Shown piece after piece: positions 47,701 through 59,543 of a DNA stretch of 64,000 bases (positions within the stretch are counted from its first letter, which is position 1; each line of letters begins with the position of its first letter). The notes under the pieces are model-generated. The model had not been told where the DNA came from. It saw nothing but the letters and a program-made list of their open reading frames with translations, and searched no databases. Source of the DNA: Nectonema munidae (taxonomy: Eukaryota; Nematomorpha; Nectonematoida; Nectonematidae); the NCBI GenBank assembly GCA_030549495.1, contig JAUIRK010001009.1, forward strand, positions 372,001 to 436,000. Direction: 5' to 3'. Both the position numbers and the translations under genes were made by a program.

Positions 47701-50700
47701 TGCTGATGCATACTTCTCGCAGGAGTTTATGCGTCCGCCCAAAAAGAAGATTGGCAGGCCGCCTAAAAGAAAGTCTGATGATCCTCCCTATGATGCATAC
47801 CCCCAAAGGTTCCCGCTAAAGTCATCGTTTAGCAATACTAACCTATCTGATCAGAACAATGGCGTCAGCATCACATCCTTGAACGCTCTTATCTTCAAGC
47901 TCAAGGATTACTTAGCAAAAAATGATTGCTTGATCAATCTGAATAAGTCATGTAGTGTCAAAAACAAGTGCGTTTCCGCAAGCCCAATACAGCATTCGAA
48001 AGGTGTTTCAACAAGTAAGGATCATTTTGGAAGCTTCAGGAATAAAAAAATGGTAGATGTAGCAGTTCAAACGGGTAGGCTTATTTTTAAACATCATTTT
48101 CCTGCTTCACATTTCAATGATATCCTTGATAGGTTACGAATTTCAAAAACTTTTGCCGATTCCAATACCTATTCCTCTTTTCGTTCCATTTCCTATGCAG
48201 CTTTACTCTTCTTTTATTCCAATACCTCTTCCTATCCCTGTTCCCATGGTCGTACCTTCTATCATACCAGCACCCTATGAAAAGGCAGAAGATATTTTAT
48301 CCTACATTAAAAATATTCGCGTATTTTTTAACTTATACAACTAGGAACAAAATTAAATTTATTTTTGTATTTTCTGTCGAACACACTCCTTCAAACTTTT
48401 CCCTTATTAAGGACAAATTACCTTCAGATCCTCTTCAAGCTGAAATTTTAATGATGGCTGAGATGGCTGAAAACACAAATGAAGAACAAGCAGAATCTTC
48501 TGCCCTGTCCGCTCCGATCACTTGTGAAAGTAAAATTGGCCCGTCTTTCACTGTTTCTATACAAATTTTAATGCTAAAAATATAGTTGAAGAAGACAGGA
48601 GAGAAGTGGCAACTTCGGATGCACTTGGGGCAGATGATGTTCTCCAACTCGCTCTTCGTATGGCGAGTGAATACGAGGGAATTGAAGAAGGTTCAGCTGA
48701 GGAAAGCTCAAGACTTAAGCACGCGACTCAGTCGATGAGTGCAAAACAATCGAGTATGGGCTTTGACTTATCGCCCAGAGAAAATGCAACAACAGCCGCT
48801 ATTCCCTTTCAAAATGGTAGCAGACGATTAACTATTTCTTATTCATTTTTTTTCTAAAAGAAAAGGAAAGAAGAGCATTCTTTTCAGGCATCCAGTACTA
48901 AGATTATTATTGAACACAATATAGGCATGACTATAACCTAAAAAACGCTTGCAACTATATTAATCATTTTACACAGAATATGAAAATCTTATCTTCCTAA
49001 AGTGCCTCCTATTGTCTTGAATGCCACAAAATTGGATTGACTTCAAAAAATACTTGAATCAGCCATTTTATTCAGACCCATGAAATAAAAAGCAACTTCT
49101 TTACGTTATGTGAAAATGCATTCAAAAATAAATGTAGGAGATTAATTTTCAAAAACCAATGCCTGAAACGCTTAGAGTCGTTTTGCAGCGATACTCGGTT
49201 AGTAGTATTCTTATTTTTGAAATATAATTTGATTATAATAACTATCTATTGCTACAAGACCGCCATTACTGTTAACTTGTTTAATTAAATGCCTATTCTT
49301 TGTGCGAGAGAGAAGTTAGGGCGTGTTTCTAAATTAAGTGCTTCTAGGTTAAAACCATTTAATTCGCGTGCATAAAATATATTTTACTCGTCTTAGCTGA
49401 TGGAACTATAACATACGCAACGATAGATCCTAGTACAGGAACTCTTACTCCTATTGACCCTGAACTCCTTCAACAGCAACACGGTCTCACGACGAGTATT
49501 TCTTCTGAAGCAGCATCGGCTCTAACCTCCATATCCCCGTTGAATGAAATTAATTCCTCTAATTCTGCATCCATTCGAATTATGACTTCCTTAAATGCTC
49601 CAATGGAATCTAGTATAGGTAAATAAACTAACATACAATTTGATATATGTAAATAAGTCGTAACGCCAGAGCTGTACTTGCAATTTTCTATTTTGAGTAT
49701 TTACACTCCGTGAGTACGCATCCTAACTGCAAGGCATGTCCCCCATGCAAAGCACTTTAATATATTTATTTTTGTAATCATATAATGTAAGTAACGGCCG
49801 TGAATAAAGGCCATTTTTAAAACGCCACTGAATGCAAGTATATAAACAATATTTTAAATTGAATTGATATAAAAGTGTTGTCAAAAATCAATCAACTAAG
49901 CCAACTATATTAATATTTAATAAACATTTTCGAAAAAGCTTCTTCTTTTGCCTCCTAATTTTTGGTGTTCCAAACACTTTTTAAATCCCTTTCCTATTAA
50001 AGTATATATATTGCCAATTCAGAGAAAAAACAACCAATTACAATAACATTTTCAATAAATGGAAAGTTCAAAAACGTTCCGAAATTTTTTTTTGCTTCGG
50101 CTAATTTCTAAAACGTTTCGAAATTTTTATTGTATCAGCACAAATATAACAGCGTCGTGATATAACGATAATCCTCACTGGTTTTATGTTGTAACCATTT
50201 TTTAGTGTATTTTGTCATTTTTCACTGTCACGCCCACATATGTGCCAATCCTCATTTGATATCATTTTATAAAATTATCTTAAGGCAATATGTGCACTAA
50301 AAAAAACAAAATATAATATTCAATATATTTTTTTACAGCTCTAAAATGCCCTAAGAATTTAATTTTTTGTATTAGAGGGATATTCTAAAGTAATTTACTT
50401 CGTATTAATACATGGAGTAAAATGCCATATGTCCGTGAACTACGCTATATCAAAATTGTCCGTGAACGGAAGGTTAATCGAAAGGTTTCTACAGTTAAAA
50501 TAATCTAAAAATTCGTCTCCTCTTCCTTCTGTATTTTCGCTGTATGCTCTTCTCGGTTATAGCATGGAAAGAAAACATGAGGCCTTCTGGACCATCAAGT
50601 GGGGCCTTATACGCCTTTGATATATTAAAATTTTAAACATACTTAGTTGATGTGTCAAAACCTCAGGGGGAGGTATAAATTCAGCTTATTGGAGTTAGTA

Positions 50701-53700
50701 TACGTTATTGCCCATGTCTGCGATTCTTTTCCTCAATTCTCTTTTTGACAAGAGAAAATACCATTGAAGTTTGGAAAAATGCGGCATAATATCCTCTTCT
50801 TCGTGAATATACATCCGTTGACAACACAGAGCATTTGGAGGACTAATTGAGACTAAAAAGCAGTTACTTCATTTCAAAATCCTTTCCAAAATAAAATATT
50901 TGAGGATGTTTTGCTCTCGATTTCTATTAACCCCTCTCTTTCATTTGATTACCGATAAATTACTTAGTTTTAGGGGATAATAAATGTTCTATGCCACCTC
51001 ATTTAGGGATGATGAATTGTAGGATCGTTTTCATTCACGAAAAGGTTCACTAACGCTGGATTGTGTCATAATTCTGTTCCTCTCGCCTGGAAACAGCCGT
51101 AAAAGTGTAAAAAGATTATTATTATTATTATTCAGCGTCCGGTTTGTCCCGCTTCGCTCGAGCTGGTTCTAAACTCAAAAAGCAGGACCGTGATTTAGGC
51201 TGTGACAGTCTTGCTACGTGATTCTAGGACGTGTGACAGTCATTGCTACTGTGATTCTAGGACGGTGACAGTCATTGCTACTGTGATTCTAGGACGTGTG
51301 ACAGTCATTGCTACTGTGATTCTAGAACGTGTGACAGTCATTGGTACCGCGTGATCCTAGGTCCGTGAAAGTCATTGGTCCGCGTGATCTTAGGTCCTGG
51401 AAAGTCTTGGTCTGTGATTCATAGGTCCAGTTAAAGTCATTGGTACCGCGTGATTCTAGGTCCAGTTAAAGTCATTGGTACCGCGTGATTCTAGGTCCTG
51501 TGAAAGTCATTGGTACCGCGTGATCTTAGGTCCTGTGAAAGATCATTGGTACCGCGTGTCCTAGGTCCTGTGAAAGTCATTGGTCCGCGTGTCTTAGGTC
51601 CTGTGAAAGTAATTGGTACTGTGTTCAGGTCCAGTTAAAGTCTTGGTACCGCGTGATTCTAGGTCCAGTTAAAGTCTTGGTCCCGATTCTGGTCCAGTTA
51701 AAGTCTTGGTGCCGCGTGAGCTAGGTCCTGTGAAAGTATTGGTACACCCGTGATTCTAGGTCCTGTGAAAGTCATTGGTACTGTGATTCTAGGTTCCCTT
51801 AAATATCATTGGTACCGTGGTTTTTAGGTATACCAAAAGTCTTGGTACCGGATTATAGATACTATCATGAACCGTAAGGATCTTGGTACCCCGTAAAGAT
51901 ATTGGGTGGAATTAGATTATCATTAAAAATAAATAAAAGAAAGAATATTAAAAAGTATATTATAATAATAATAATTTACTATATAAATTCTAGAAAGCCT
52001 TAATTTTTTAAAATAACGAATTAGCCTTTGAATATCATAAAAATAATTTAAAGAGACAATATAAATTAAGTATATGATTATAATTTATTTTTACTATATA
52101 AAACGAAAAAATTAATGAAAGTAGAAAGTTATTTATTTAAATTAAAAATAGATTAATCTATAGAATAGCAAATAGATTATCATTAAAAATAAATAAAGAC
52201 ATATAAATAAATAATATGTAATCTATATAAATAAAAGTTAATCAAATAAGAAAGTCTATTTATTTAAATAAAATAGATTGTACTAAATCTATTGAAAACT
52301 CTTAATACTTAAAAATAAATTTTAAAGGTTTAGAAAAATAAAATTTATAAATAAATAATTAAATTAAAGAATTATTATTGAGAAATAAAATTTATAAACA
52401 AATAATTCAGTTAATAAAATCTATAACTTTAGTTATTTAAAAATTATCAATATAGTATCAATTATAAAATTAAATAACAAATTTATAGATTAAAAATTTA
52501 ATAAAGTTTGTTTTATTAAAAATATAGTTTGAAAAGTACTACAATTTATTATCTTTTCTGAAAAGAAAAACCAATTAATTGAATTGGATATATTGAAAAT
52601 AAAATTTTTTTAATGAAATAATTTTTTGATTGGTTAAATTAAGTACTACAAAATATACAAATATATATGAAATTTTTTTGAATTAAAATTTATGATAAAT
52701 AAAGTTAATATTGTTATTTAGGATAAGGTTTAAAAATATATAAAATTTTTTTGTTGAATATATGTAAGTCATAATTTTGAGGTCGTTTGAAAGAGCTGAA
52801 AATGAAAATTAAAAAATAAAATTAAATTTTTAAAAGTATTCTGATTGAGTTTGATACGTTTCCGAATATGTAATTTATTTGAAATGAATCGCTTGATTTT
52901 TTCATTTTTTTAGGTTAAAGTTGGAATTTTTGTCATTTTTTCAAGTTCAAAGACTAAAAAAAGTATTAAAAAAAATTAATTTAAAATATTTTTAATTTTT
53001 GTAATCAGTATAAAATTTGCTTTAAATGAGATATTAAAATTAAAATTGGATGAGTTTGAAATTTTTCAAAAATTTTGTATGGGTCACCCTTACAATTTTT
53101 AAAAAAATAAAAAAATATTTTCTAATTTTTTCAGTAGTATGATTAAATAATAGGTTTATTTTATGAATATAAAAAATTGGAAAAATAATTTCATTCTTCA
53201 TTTTACGAAAATATAGTGAAAAATAGCAATTGTGATATTGTTAAGGGCTGATAAAAAAATTTTGAATTTGTATCAAAACAAAATAATTCAAAAATGTAGG
53301 TAAAAGGATGTCTTTAAGATGGATGGTTTAAATGTTTTTTAAAAAATTTTATAAAGTTTTCTTTAAAAGCTAAAAATTTGAAAATATGAATTTTTTAAAA
53401 TTGTTAAAACAAAAAAAAATAAAATAAATATTTTTCAAAATTTTAAAATTCTAAAATAAAATTTAAGAATTTTGAATAAGATGATGTAAAAATTAGAAAA
53501 AATAATCTTCTTTTGATGTAAAATTTTTGAATAAAAATGTCAACTTTTTGAAAATTAAACCTTTTTTATAAAAAATGTATTTTTTTTCGAAATTTTTTTT
53601 ATAAAATATTTATATATAAAAGTACTTTAACTCATTAAATTTTTTATTTTATTTTTGAAAATCTGCGGGAATTGAAAAAGTGAGAAAATTTAGAGTTAAG

Positions 53701-56700
53701 TGGGCTCAATGAACTCACTGTCAGTCATTTAACTTAGACAGTGATAGCGCTAGGAAATAAGGCAGGTTAACATTTTATAGCTTGGAAAAATCTTTTTTAA
53801 TCTAAAAGAAATTTGACTTTGAATGGAAAAAGTAAAAGAAAATCGGTTCGGTGAAATATATAAATATATATATATATATGATTCGGTTGAAATTATTATA
53901 TTATAGATTATGTCGATCTATAATGAAAGTTCGACGGACTTTGAAAAAAGCGTCGATTGTATAGAGACTTGTATAAAGAGTTATAAATAGGTCATAACAG
54001 TTTACAAGAATAACTTGAACTTGGAAAGGGTATTCCCTGATAAAGGTAGTTTTGCTGTATATTTAGACAATTCTAGAAAGCGAGTGGATTCAAGTATACC
54101 TGAAGTTAAGCGAATCAAAAGTGAAACCATATCGCATCTCTTTCGTAAGTTTGTTTTTTCCCTTTTCTTTGAATTCTAGCTTTATCCTCTTGATAGCCTT
54201 GGAAGGATCTTCGAAAAAGCGTTTGGAGTCGCGTGCCATTGAAATCAGTAAAAGGATAAAAGAGGAAGAAATAACCGACTTTTCACCACCCTTCACATTT
54301 ACCCTTGATACCATTCAAAAGCACTTGGAATCTGTTTATGGCTTGCATGCCTACAAAAACTGGGCTATAACAAAAAACAGCACTTTCAATAACTACGTTG
54401 ATGGATTCAATAAAAGAAGGTATGTGTGGTTAACGTTTTCAAGTAGTTATGTAATTATTTTTGCTGGATTTTCGGATTAAAATTTGAAACATGAGCTATG
54501 ATAAATTTTACATAGTTTGATTGGTTCTTTTTCTCGTTATTATTATTATTATTATTATTTTAATCGTGAATCTTGCTTTGTAAGTTTCTTTGGGGATATG
54601 TAATTAAATAATAAATTATAAAGCATACTTAATAATAATTTAAGCAAAATACCGAATCCTGATTCTTTTTTCAAATGAGTATAAAAGTTATATTGAGAAA
54701 TGTTTTCATCATGTTTTTTAAATTGATATATAATAGTATTTTTTATCCTCTTATTTAAAATAATTGTATTCGTTGTGTAAGAATCCAAATCAAATATTTA
54801 AAAGATTATGTCTGAAAGATTAAAAATATGGCTCCTATGTCTGGCTCCAGGTAACTTAAATACATAGTTGTTTCGGAAGGATATATATTCAAAATCTGAG
54901 CTATTTCTATTTTTCCTATAATTTATTCAAATTTCCATCTCCTAAAGCAGGGGTTCTGAACCTTTTTTGACCTACCTGTTATGTAACTAGAAATTTTTAC
55001 GCCCCTTCTTGTTTCTCTTTAATACTTTTTCATCTTACTCTCCTTACCCTTTCTTAGCTCTACTCGCGACTTTAGAATAAATAATGCTATATTTAATCCA
55101 AAATGCATCAAGATCAAGCTCTTCAAAATTACTCTCAGCAACTGAATCAAATTTCAATTAAAGTAATTCTTCTTGAATTTCTTCTTTAACATTTTCAACT
55201 TCACACTGGAAAGGATTTGAGATGAACTTCCAACTCTCTCGATTTTCATCAATGTCAGGAAAGTATTTTAAAACTCTTGTTTCAAATGCTCCAAATGCAG
55301 GACTACTTGCTTTTTTAAATCTAAGCACATAGCACTTCTATCAAGCGCCAAATCAAAGTTGGTGAAAGCTGCTGTATTATTTTGCTCAATTCTTGTTTTC
55401 CATAAATCTAGCTTTGCAATGAAAGTGTGAATTATGTCGTTGTAAGTTAAAATGTTCATATTTTTGCCTTGAAGTTTGAGATTGCGCGCGTTTAATGCTT
55501 CGAAAATATTAATCAAATATGCCCTGCAAATTTGAAAGTTTGTAGCTTTGAACTTTGTTAAAAGATTGGTTTTAATTTGTATTTTCAAGAAAGCTTCAAC
55601 TTCCGTTCGCAATTCGTATAATCTTCCGAGCATATTACCTCTGGAAAGCCAACGCGTCTTTGTGTAAAAAAGTAAGTTTTTTGCTTCTGATCCCATATCT
55701 TCGTACAAAAGCCTGAAAAGACGACTGTGTAATGCTCCGCCTTTAATATAATTGACAATTTTGATAACCAGGCTCAAAACAGCGAGAGCTTCACGGTGAA
55801 TAATACAGTGATTTATTGAAATTGATTTATTCTTTCGTTTGAGCAAAGCAGCAAACCCAGAATTCATTCCTATCATAGCGGTGCTCCATCAGTACACACA
55901 CCAGCAAGTGAATTCCAGGATAGTTCACTATTTTCAAAAAAAATCTGAAAGAACTTGAAATATAGCTATTGCTGTTGTGTAGCTTTCTAACGAATGGCAA
56001 TACAACATTTCTTCTCTCATACATTCGCCAGACAAAAATTGAGCAAAAACAATCAATTGAGAAGAATGGGATATATCGGTTGTTTCGTCGCATTGAATAA
56101 CAAAAAATGGTGATTTCTTGATCTGATCCAAGACCTGAATTCGGATGTCTTCTGAAAGCTCATCAATTCTTCTTTTCACTGTGTCATCAGACAAAGAAAT
56201 ATGTGAGAGTTATTTCGAACGTAAAATCAGTTCGGTGGCTAGAAGTAGTAATGGCTTTATCAATTTTTCCCCAATGTCATGACTTTTTTTATTTTTCGCT
56301 ATTAGCAAGGAAATTTCATAAGAGGCTTGGGCAGCTTTCAAATTCTGCTTTAAAAATGGGGACTGTTGGTCAAGTTTAACATTTTTCAGTGAGTCTCGTT
56401 TTGCTTCAAAAAATGAGAGTGGTTTGTTTGTGAGTGTAGGGTGGGTGGTTTTCAGGTGGCGTTCAAGAGGATTTGGCCTCATTGAATCATTGCTCAAAAC
56501 TTTGTAGCAAATACCACATTTAGGAACTTGAACATCATTCTTCTGAAGGAAAATAAATTCGTATTTCAGATAATCATCTTGATAATTTCTCTTTTTGGAA
56601 TTCATTGGAAAAAATACAGGTTACAAATAATTTGTACTAAATGCAAATAGTATCAAGTGAAAATTGATATAAATATAAATCCCCCTTGATTCCTTCTCAC

Positions 56701-59416
56701 GCCCCTAGGGGGCGCGCCCCACCGGTTGAGAACCCGTATCCTAAAGCTTCAAAATGAAATTAGATGAGAATATAAATTATTGTAAAAATAAAACTTTTAC
56801 CAGCACAATTCATTATTGCTGCATTAAAAAATCTTATCCAGGGTTTTAATTTTTTTGGGGATATTTTATCTTTCAATTTATTATTAAATAAAATATTTAC
56901 TGACGAGTGTAAGGGTAAGTTGGTAGGGTATCATAGGTGTCTTTTCATTGATGAAGCCCTAATACACTCCAATGCCTAGGTATAAACACACTGCCATCGA
57001 CAAAAATTAAATGAAAGATTTCTAGCTTCTGAACCAACTATCCAATCAACTGTTCCAAATCAGTCTACTTATTGAAAAGTCTAGAGTTATTTTATTAGAT
57101 GTATCCAATATTCGTATAATACATAATACAATTTTCAAAATATTTACATTTCCTAATGATATATCATTTATATATTACTTTTCACTTTTTATATGTTCGA
57201 AAATGGAGCTTTTGAAATAGGAATAACTTTAATTAGTAGACTTATGCTTTTATCAGATAAAAATGATAAAAAGCAATTCCTTTATCATAAATTATTTATA
57301 TAAATAAAATAAGCACTAATAAAAATAGTGAATATATAAAGTATATAAATAAGTAAAATGAATGTATGGTGTGAGTGATGAAAACATTTTTAGGTAGAAC
57401 ATATACAACAGATGTGAGAGATTGCTAGGGAAAATTTTCAGTGTTGGGAAACTTTCTTAGAACCTATAGTAATTCTAAGTTTTTCTGCATCTGTAATATT
57501 TCAATATATTTTTCTTATAATACGTTAGTTGAAATATATGATTATATATCTAAAAATAAGAAGTAAATAAAGCTTCCAAGCACGAAAGAGAAGCTTTCTT
57601 AGAGAGCTGGACTAGGAAGAACTTATACATTTTTGCTTCAAGGGAGTTTCGGCTCCTTTGCCTTCCTGACAACATTTCAGGGTGGGAGAGATCACTTGGC
57701 GCGTAGCCGAGGATTGATTGATTAAACTCCAGGGTGGGACTTGTAAAGTTTACAAGCAGGTCCATAGCAACATGTGAGACAGTAACAGAAACATTGGGTA
57801 AACTAGGAGGTATGGACCTTTTGGTTACGTGTTTATCCTCCTTTTGAGTCTACTAGCATTTCAAGGATTTCCTTAATGGAATCGGCCATGTGAGTTAAAG
57901 AATCCAGCCCCAGTACATTTTCTGCAAGAGATCCTGTGGTGGTCATTGGATCGTCAAGCGTGGATACAGTAGAGTAACAATAAAAATCTCTTTTGAAGCA
58001 ACCAACATTAGATCAATACACCACTCCCTAGTTCATTGGAACATGGTAGATCTTCCATTTAGTCAAGATACATGCGTCTTTTTTAAAATTATTTCTTTTG
58101 GTCACACGTTCTCTTTTCAATTAGTTTCCAGGTTATTTCCTTCGCTTTCTAAAGAATTTCCTATGTAGCCACACATTCTAATTTATGGTTTTCTATTTAG
58201 AAAAAGTTCTAAATACTTCAAAGAAGATCCCTTGTTACTTACTACAGATGAGCTACTGCATTCTCTGTCTCTCTTTGTAAAGGAGACCAAAAAAGAAAAT
58301 GGAGAAGAATATACCTCCGATACAATTTATTATTTCTGTCTGGGTAACTTTTTATTTAGTCAGACACAATGACACCTTTAAATTTCAATTCGTTAATGAT
58401 CCATTGCGAACATCAGTCTCAGCTTTCCAGCTATAACTAGTCGTGTAGGATAATAAAGACAGAACACGCATCTTTATCTTTGTTAAGGTATTCAACAGTA
58501 TCTTAGTGACAACGGACGCGTGGAGAACGTTTTCACGGATACCTCTTTTGGCCAATTCACGGATGCGCTGAACGAAGTCCTTTTACGCTTTGAACCACAA
58601 ATCACGACAGAAGGAATCCTGCTCTCCAGAGTTGACGAAGAAGCTTTGTGGGAGAGCAATCAGCTAGGGGCTCATTCTCCCCACGTGCTCTTGAATTCTC
58701 TTCTCTACTTCAATACCAAGTACTTCCACTTAACGACCCTCGAAGCCCATCTCTCGCTCTCCTTCGCCCACATCATCAAGCGGTGGAAGACGGCGAACAT
58801 TTCAAACCATGTGCACGCTAGAAACGTTTACCTGCGGTATTATCCGCAGGGCGCTCCTACTGATGGTAGGCCTTATTCGTTTTTATACAACAACAATCAC
58901 TCACTTTTCATGTGCAGGGGAACTCGGAATGTATGCATTTTAACTTTGTAGTGGCGTTAGAGGATTTTTAATATTCTGGTGCGAGCGCATCGATACCCTG
59001 AGTACTTACAAAATGTAGTGATTGTTCTAATCCAGCAATGAATGCATTGCATGCCTTTATCTCTCTTTTCTTTCTCGTTATGCAGGAAACACTGACCAGG
59101 CAGATGAAGGCTCCTTCGATCAAGAAGAAAACGTGGAATCGCCTCTCAGATGTCCAGTTCGCTTATACGAATTCTACATTTCTAAATGGTATTTTGAAAT
59201 ATAGATATCAAATCGTAAATAAATGTTTTCCCCGTTTTTAGTCCCGAAAATGTTAGAAAGAGAACCGATCTGTTTTACCTGTTGCCGGAAGCATCATGCT
59301 TACCCGATAGTCCATTGTGGTATTCCAGCCAATCCTTACCTGCAACTATTCTCGCCAAGATGTTCAATAGAATATTTATTGTAAGAGAGACGCTAGAATC
59401 AAATATCACTTTATGA
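41776..59416 (+). CDS. woc: ZMYM2/3/4-type MYM zinc-finger protein ('without children' homologue)
   Basis: Exons: 41776-41898, 41956-42301, 43934-44172, 45020-45073, 45176-45216, 46023-46085, 46121-46286, 46347-46660, 47291-48074, 48133-48320, 48412-48529, 48586-48816, 49397-49618, 54001-54144, 54197-54419, 58201-58343, 58488-58865, 59086-59188, 59242-59416 (stop); about 1,350 codons, as in human ZMYM2/3. The N-terminal half is a row of MYM fingers (CVECDST..FCSEKCLNRF, CHLDITD..FCNSVC, CEYCRAG..FFCSPICVDKF, CEWCSAN..LCSNNCLSLY). Then come an AT-hook (KKKIGRPPKRK), the family's Pro/Ile repeat (LPIPIPIPLFVPFP, IPIPLPIPVPM), and the C-terminal DUF3504/Cre-like domain (YGLHAYKNWA, DTIYYFCLGIQQYL, LLNSLLYFNTKYF, PLWYSSQSL). 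Known homologues are nuclear chromatin-associated proteins; Drosophila woc is needed for development and associates with HP1c. Phases agree throughout except around 45176-46085, where exon 5 ends in phase 2 while exon 6 fits phase 0, and exon 6 has a TGA at 46065. Confidence 0.92.
43130..43326 (+). repeat. direct repeat, copy 2 (woc intron 2)
   Basis: Near-identical to 40794-40991, 2.3 kb downstream in the same orientation, so the two copies bracket the first two coding exons of woc. Flanking bases differ at once outside the shared core. Confidence 0.9.
44292..44558. mobile_element. inverted-repeat element, GGATGTGCGCCC family (woc intron 3)
   Basis: The left end CAGGGGCGCACATCC is complementary to the right end AGATGTGCGCTTCTG with a few changes. 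A poly-G tract lies near 44347. CAGGGG..CCCCTG-type ends suggest hAT, but flanks ATTTAGGG and ACAGCATA do not match, so the target duplication is lost or the ends are misplaced. It is the only two-ended copy of the family seen at 502 and 982. Confidence 0.65.
44764..44891. mobile_element. 128-bp TTAA-type MITE (copy B, woc intron)
   Basis: Starts TTAACCCGTTATCGGCC and ends CGATAACCGGTTAA. Same length as copy A (17135-17262) with roughly 85-90% identity by eye, including the CAGACGATATC and TGTAAAGTCGACTG boxes. In this copy GTTATCG/CGATAAC pair perfectly, so it preserves the terminal repeat better. Confidence 0.9.
45521..45657. mobile_element. 137-bp TTAA-type MITE (woc intron)
   Basis: Starts TTAACCCTTTCAGGC and ends GTTTGAAAGGGTTAA: 12-base inverted repeats including TTAA. 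The interior is unlike the other TTAA MITEs, so it is a separate family of the same superfamily. Confidence 0.85.
49619..50980. other. woc intron 13, left part
   Basis: AT-rich intron sequence with no recognised element up to the LINE tail near 51000. Confidence 0.4.
50985..51128 (+). mobile_element. LINE 3' end with (ATT)n tail
   Basis: The frame SFSFTKRFTNAGLCHNSVPL followed by AWKQP and a stop resembles the end of CR1/Jockey-type pol proteins (RFxNA..LWNSLPL). It is followed within 20 bases by (TTA)5-6 at about 51108-51125. Only the last 140 bases remain. Confidence 0.4.
51200..51905. repeat. 35-bp minisatellite in woc intron
   Basis: About twenty tandem units of roughly 30-38 bp. The main form is GTCATTGGTACCGCGTGATT then CTAGGTCCAGTTAAA (35 bases), alternating with a form ending TCCTGTGAAA. 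The first few units (about 51200-51340) are a distinct form, GTGACAGTCATTGCTACTGT then GATTCTAGGAC. Many units are shortened by small deletions. It is markedly richer in G+C than its surroundings and contains repeated GGTACC. Confidence 0.92.
51906..53700. other. extreme AT-rich block in woc intron
   Basis: About 1.8 kb made almost only of A and T with few C or G, directly after the minisatellite. A repeated string ATTATCATTAAAAATAAATA occurs at about 51920 and 52175. No coding region or transposon termini seen. A TA dinucleotide run lies near 53860-53878, just beyond. Confidence 0.6.
54420..54947. other. woc intron 15, left part
   Basis: Contains an (ATT)n run near 54537-54558. Otherwise AT-rich, with no gene. 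Confidence 0.5.
54948..56738 (-). mobile_element. hAT transposon (ZBED5/SCAND3-like) with exact target duplication
   Basis: Termini CAGGGGTTCTGAACC and GGTTGAGAACCCGTA (complement TACGGGTTCTCAACC) are inverted repeats, flanked by TCCTAAAG at 54940-54947 and 56739-56746. The minus strand encodes, from 56605: a BED-type zinc finger (CGICYKVLS..LERHLKTTHP), then DIGEKLIKPLLLLATELILR, RRIDELSEDIRIQVL, PFFVIQCDETTDISHSSQL, a middle region, HCIIHREALAVLSL, KTRWLSRGNMLGRLYEL and on to 55268. This is the order of the domesticated ZBED5/SCAND3/FAM200 hAT lineage. After about 55100 the usual C-terminal dimerisation part (SYxCExxFSxL..) is absent, and the terminal repeat follows directly. Frame breaks near 56200 and 55900. 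A non-autonomous, fairly recent copy inside woc intron 15. Confidence 0.92.
57550..58055 (-). CDS. unrecognised coding-like segment nested antisense in woc intron
   Basis: The minus strand stays open from about 58040 to 57837 (CFKRDFYCYSTVSTLDDPMT, TTGSLAENVLGLDSLTHMAD, SIKEILEMLVDSK) and then, after a shift by one reading frame at an AAAAGG run near 57840, from about 57843 to 57550 (KRSIPPSLPNVSVTVSHVAM, DLLVNFTSPTLEFNQSILGY, APSDLSHPEMLSGRQRSRNS, LEAKMYKFFLVQLSKK). Residue use looks like ordinary cytosolic or nuclear protein and unlike the AT-rich noise around it. It has no zinc fingers, transposase or RT motifs that I know. It could be a retrocopy of a host gene, a nested small gene with one miscalled base, or two exons. 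Function unknown. Confidence 0.4.
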
Positions 59417-59537
59417 AGTGTATCATATTTTGTATACTGCATCATAAAAATTATTTAGTTTAGTTTTCATTTTATTTATAATGTACTCTCTATTCTTACG
59501 AAACTTGCTTGTGATTTGTAATGTTTTAAAAGTTTAA

Positions 59538-59543
59538 AATAAA
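59538..59543 (+). terminator. woc polyadenylation signal
   Basis: First canonical AATAAA after the woc stop codon, 122 bases downstream. Confidence 0.5.

Noticed and set aside
47579-47806. Minus-strand ORF of 75 codons
   Set aside because: Antisense to the large woc MYM/AT-hook exon, which has matching splice phases on the plus strand.
54090-54314. Minus-strand ORF of 74 codons
   Set aside because: Antisense to woc exons 54001-54144 and 54197-54419, identified by DUF3504 similarity.
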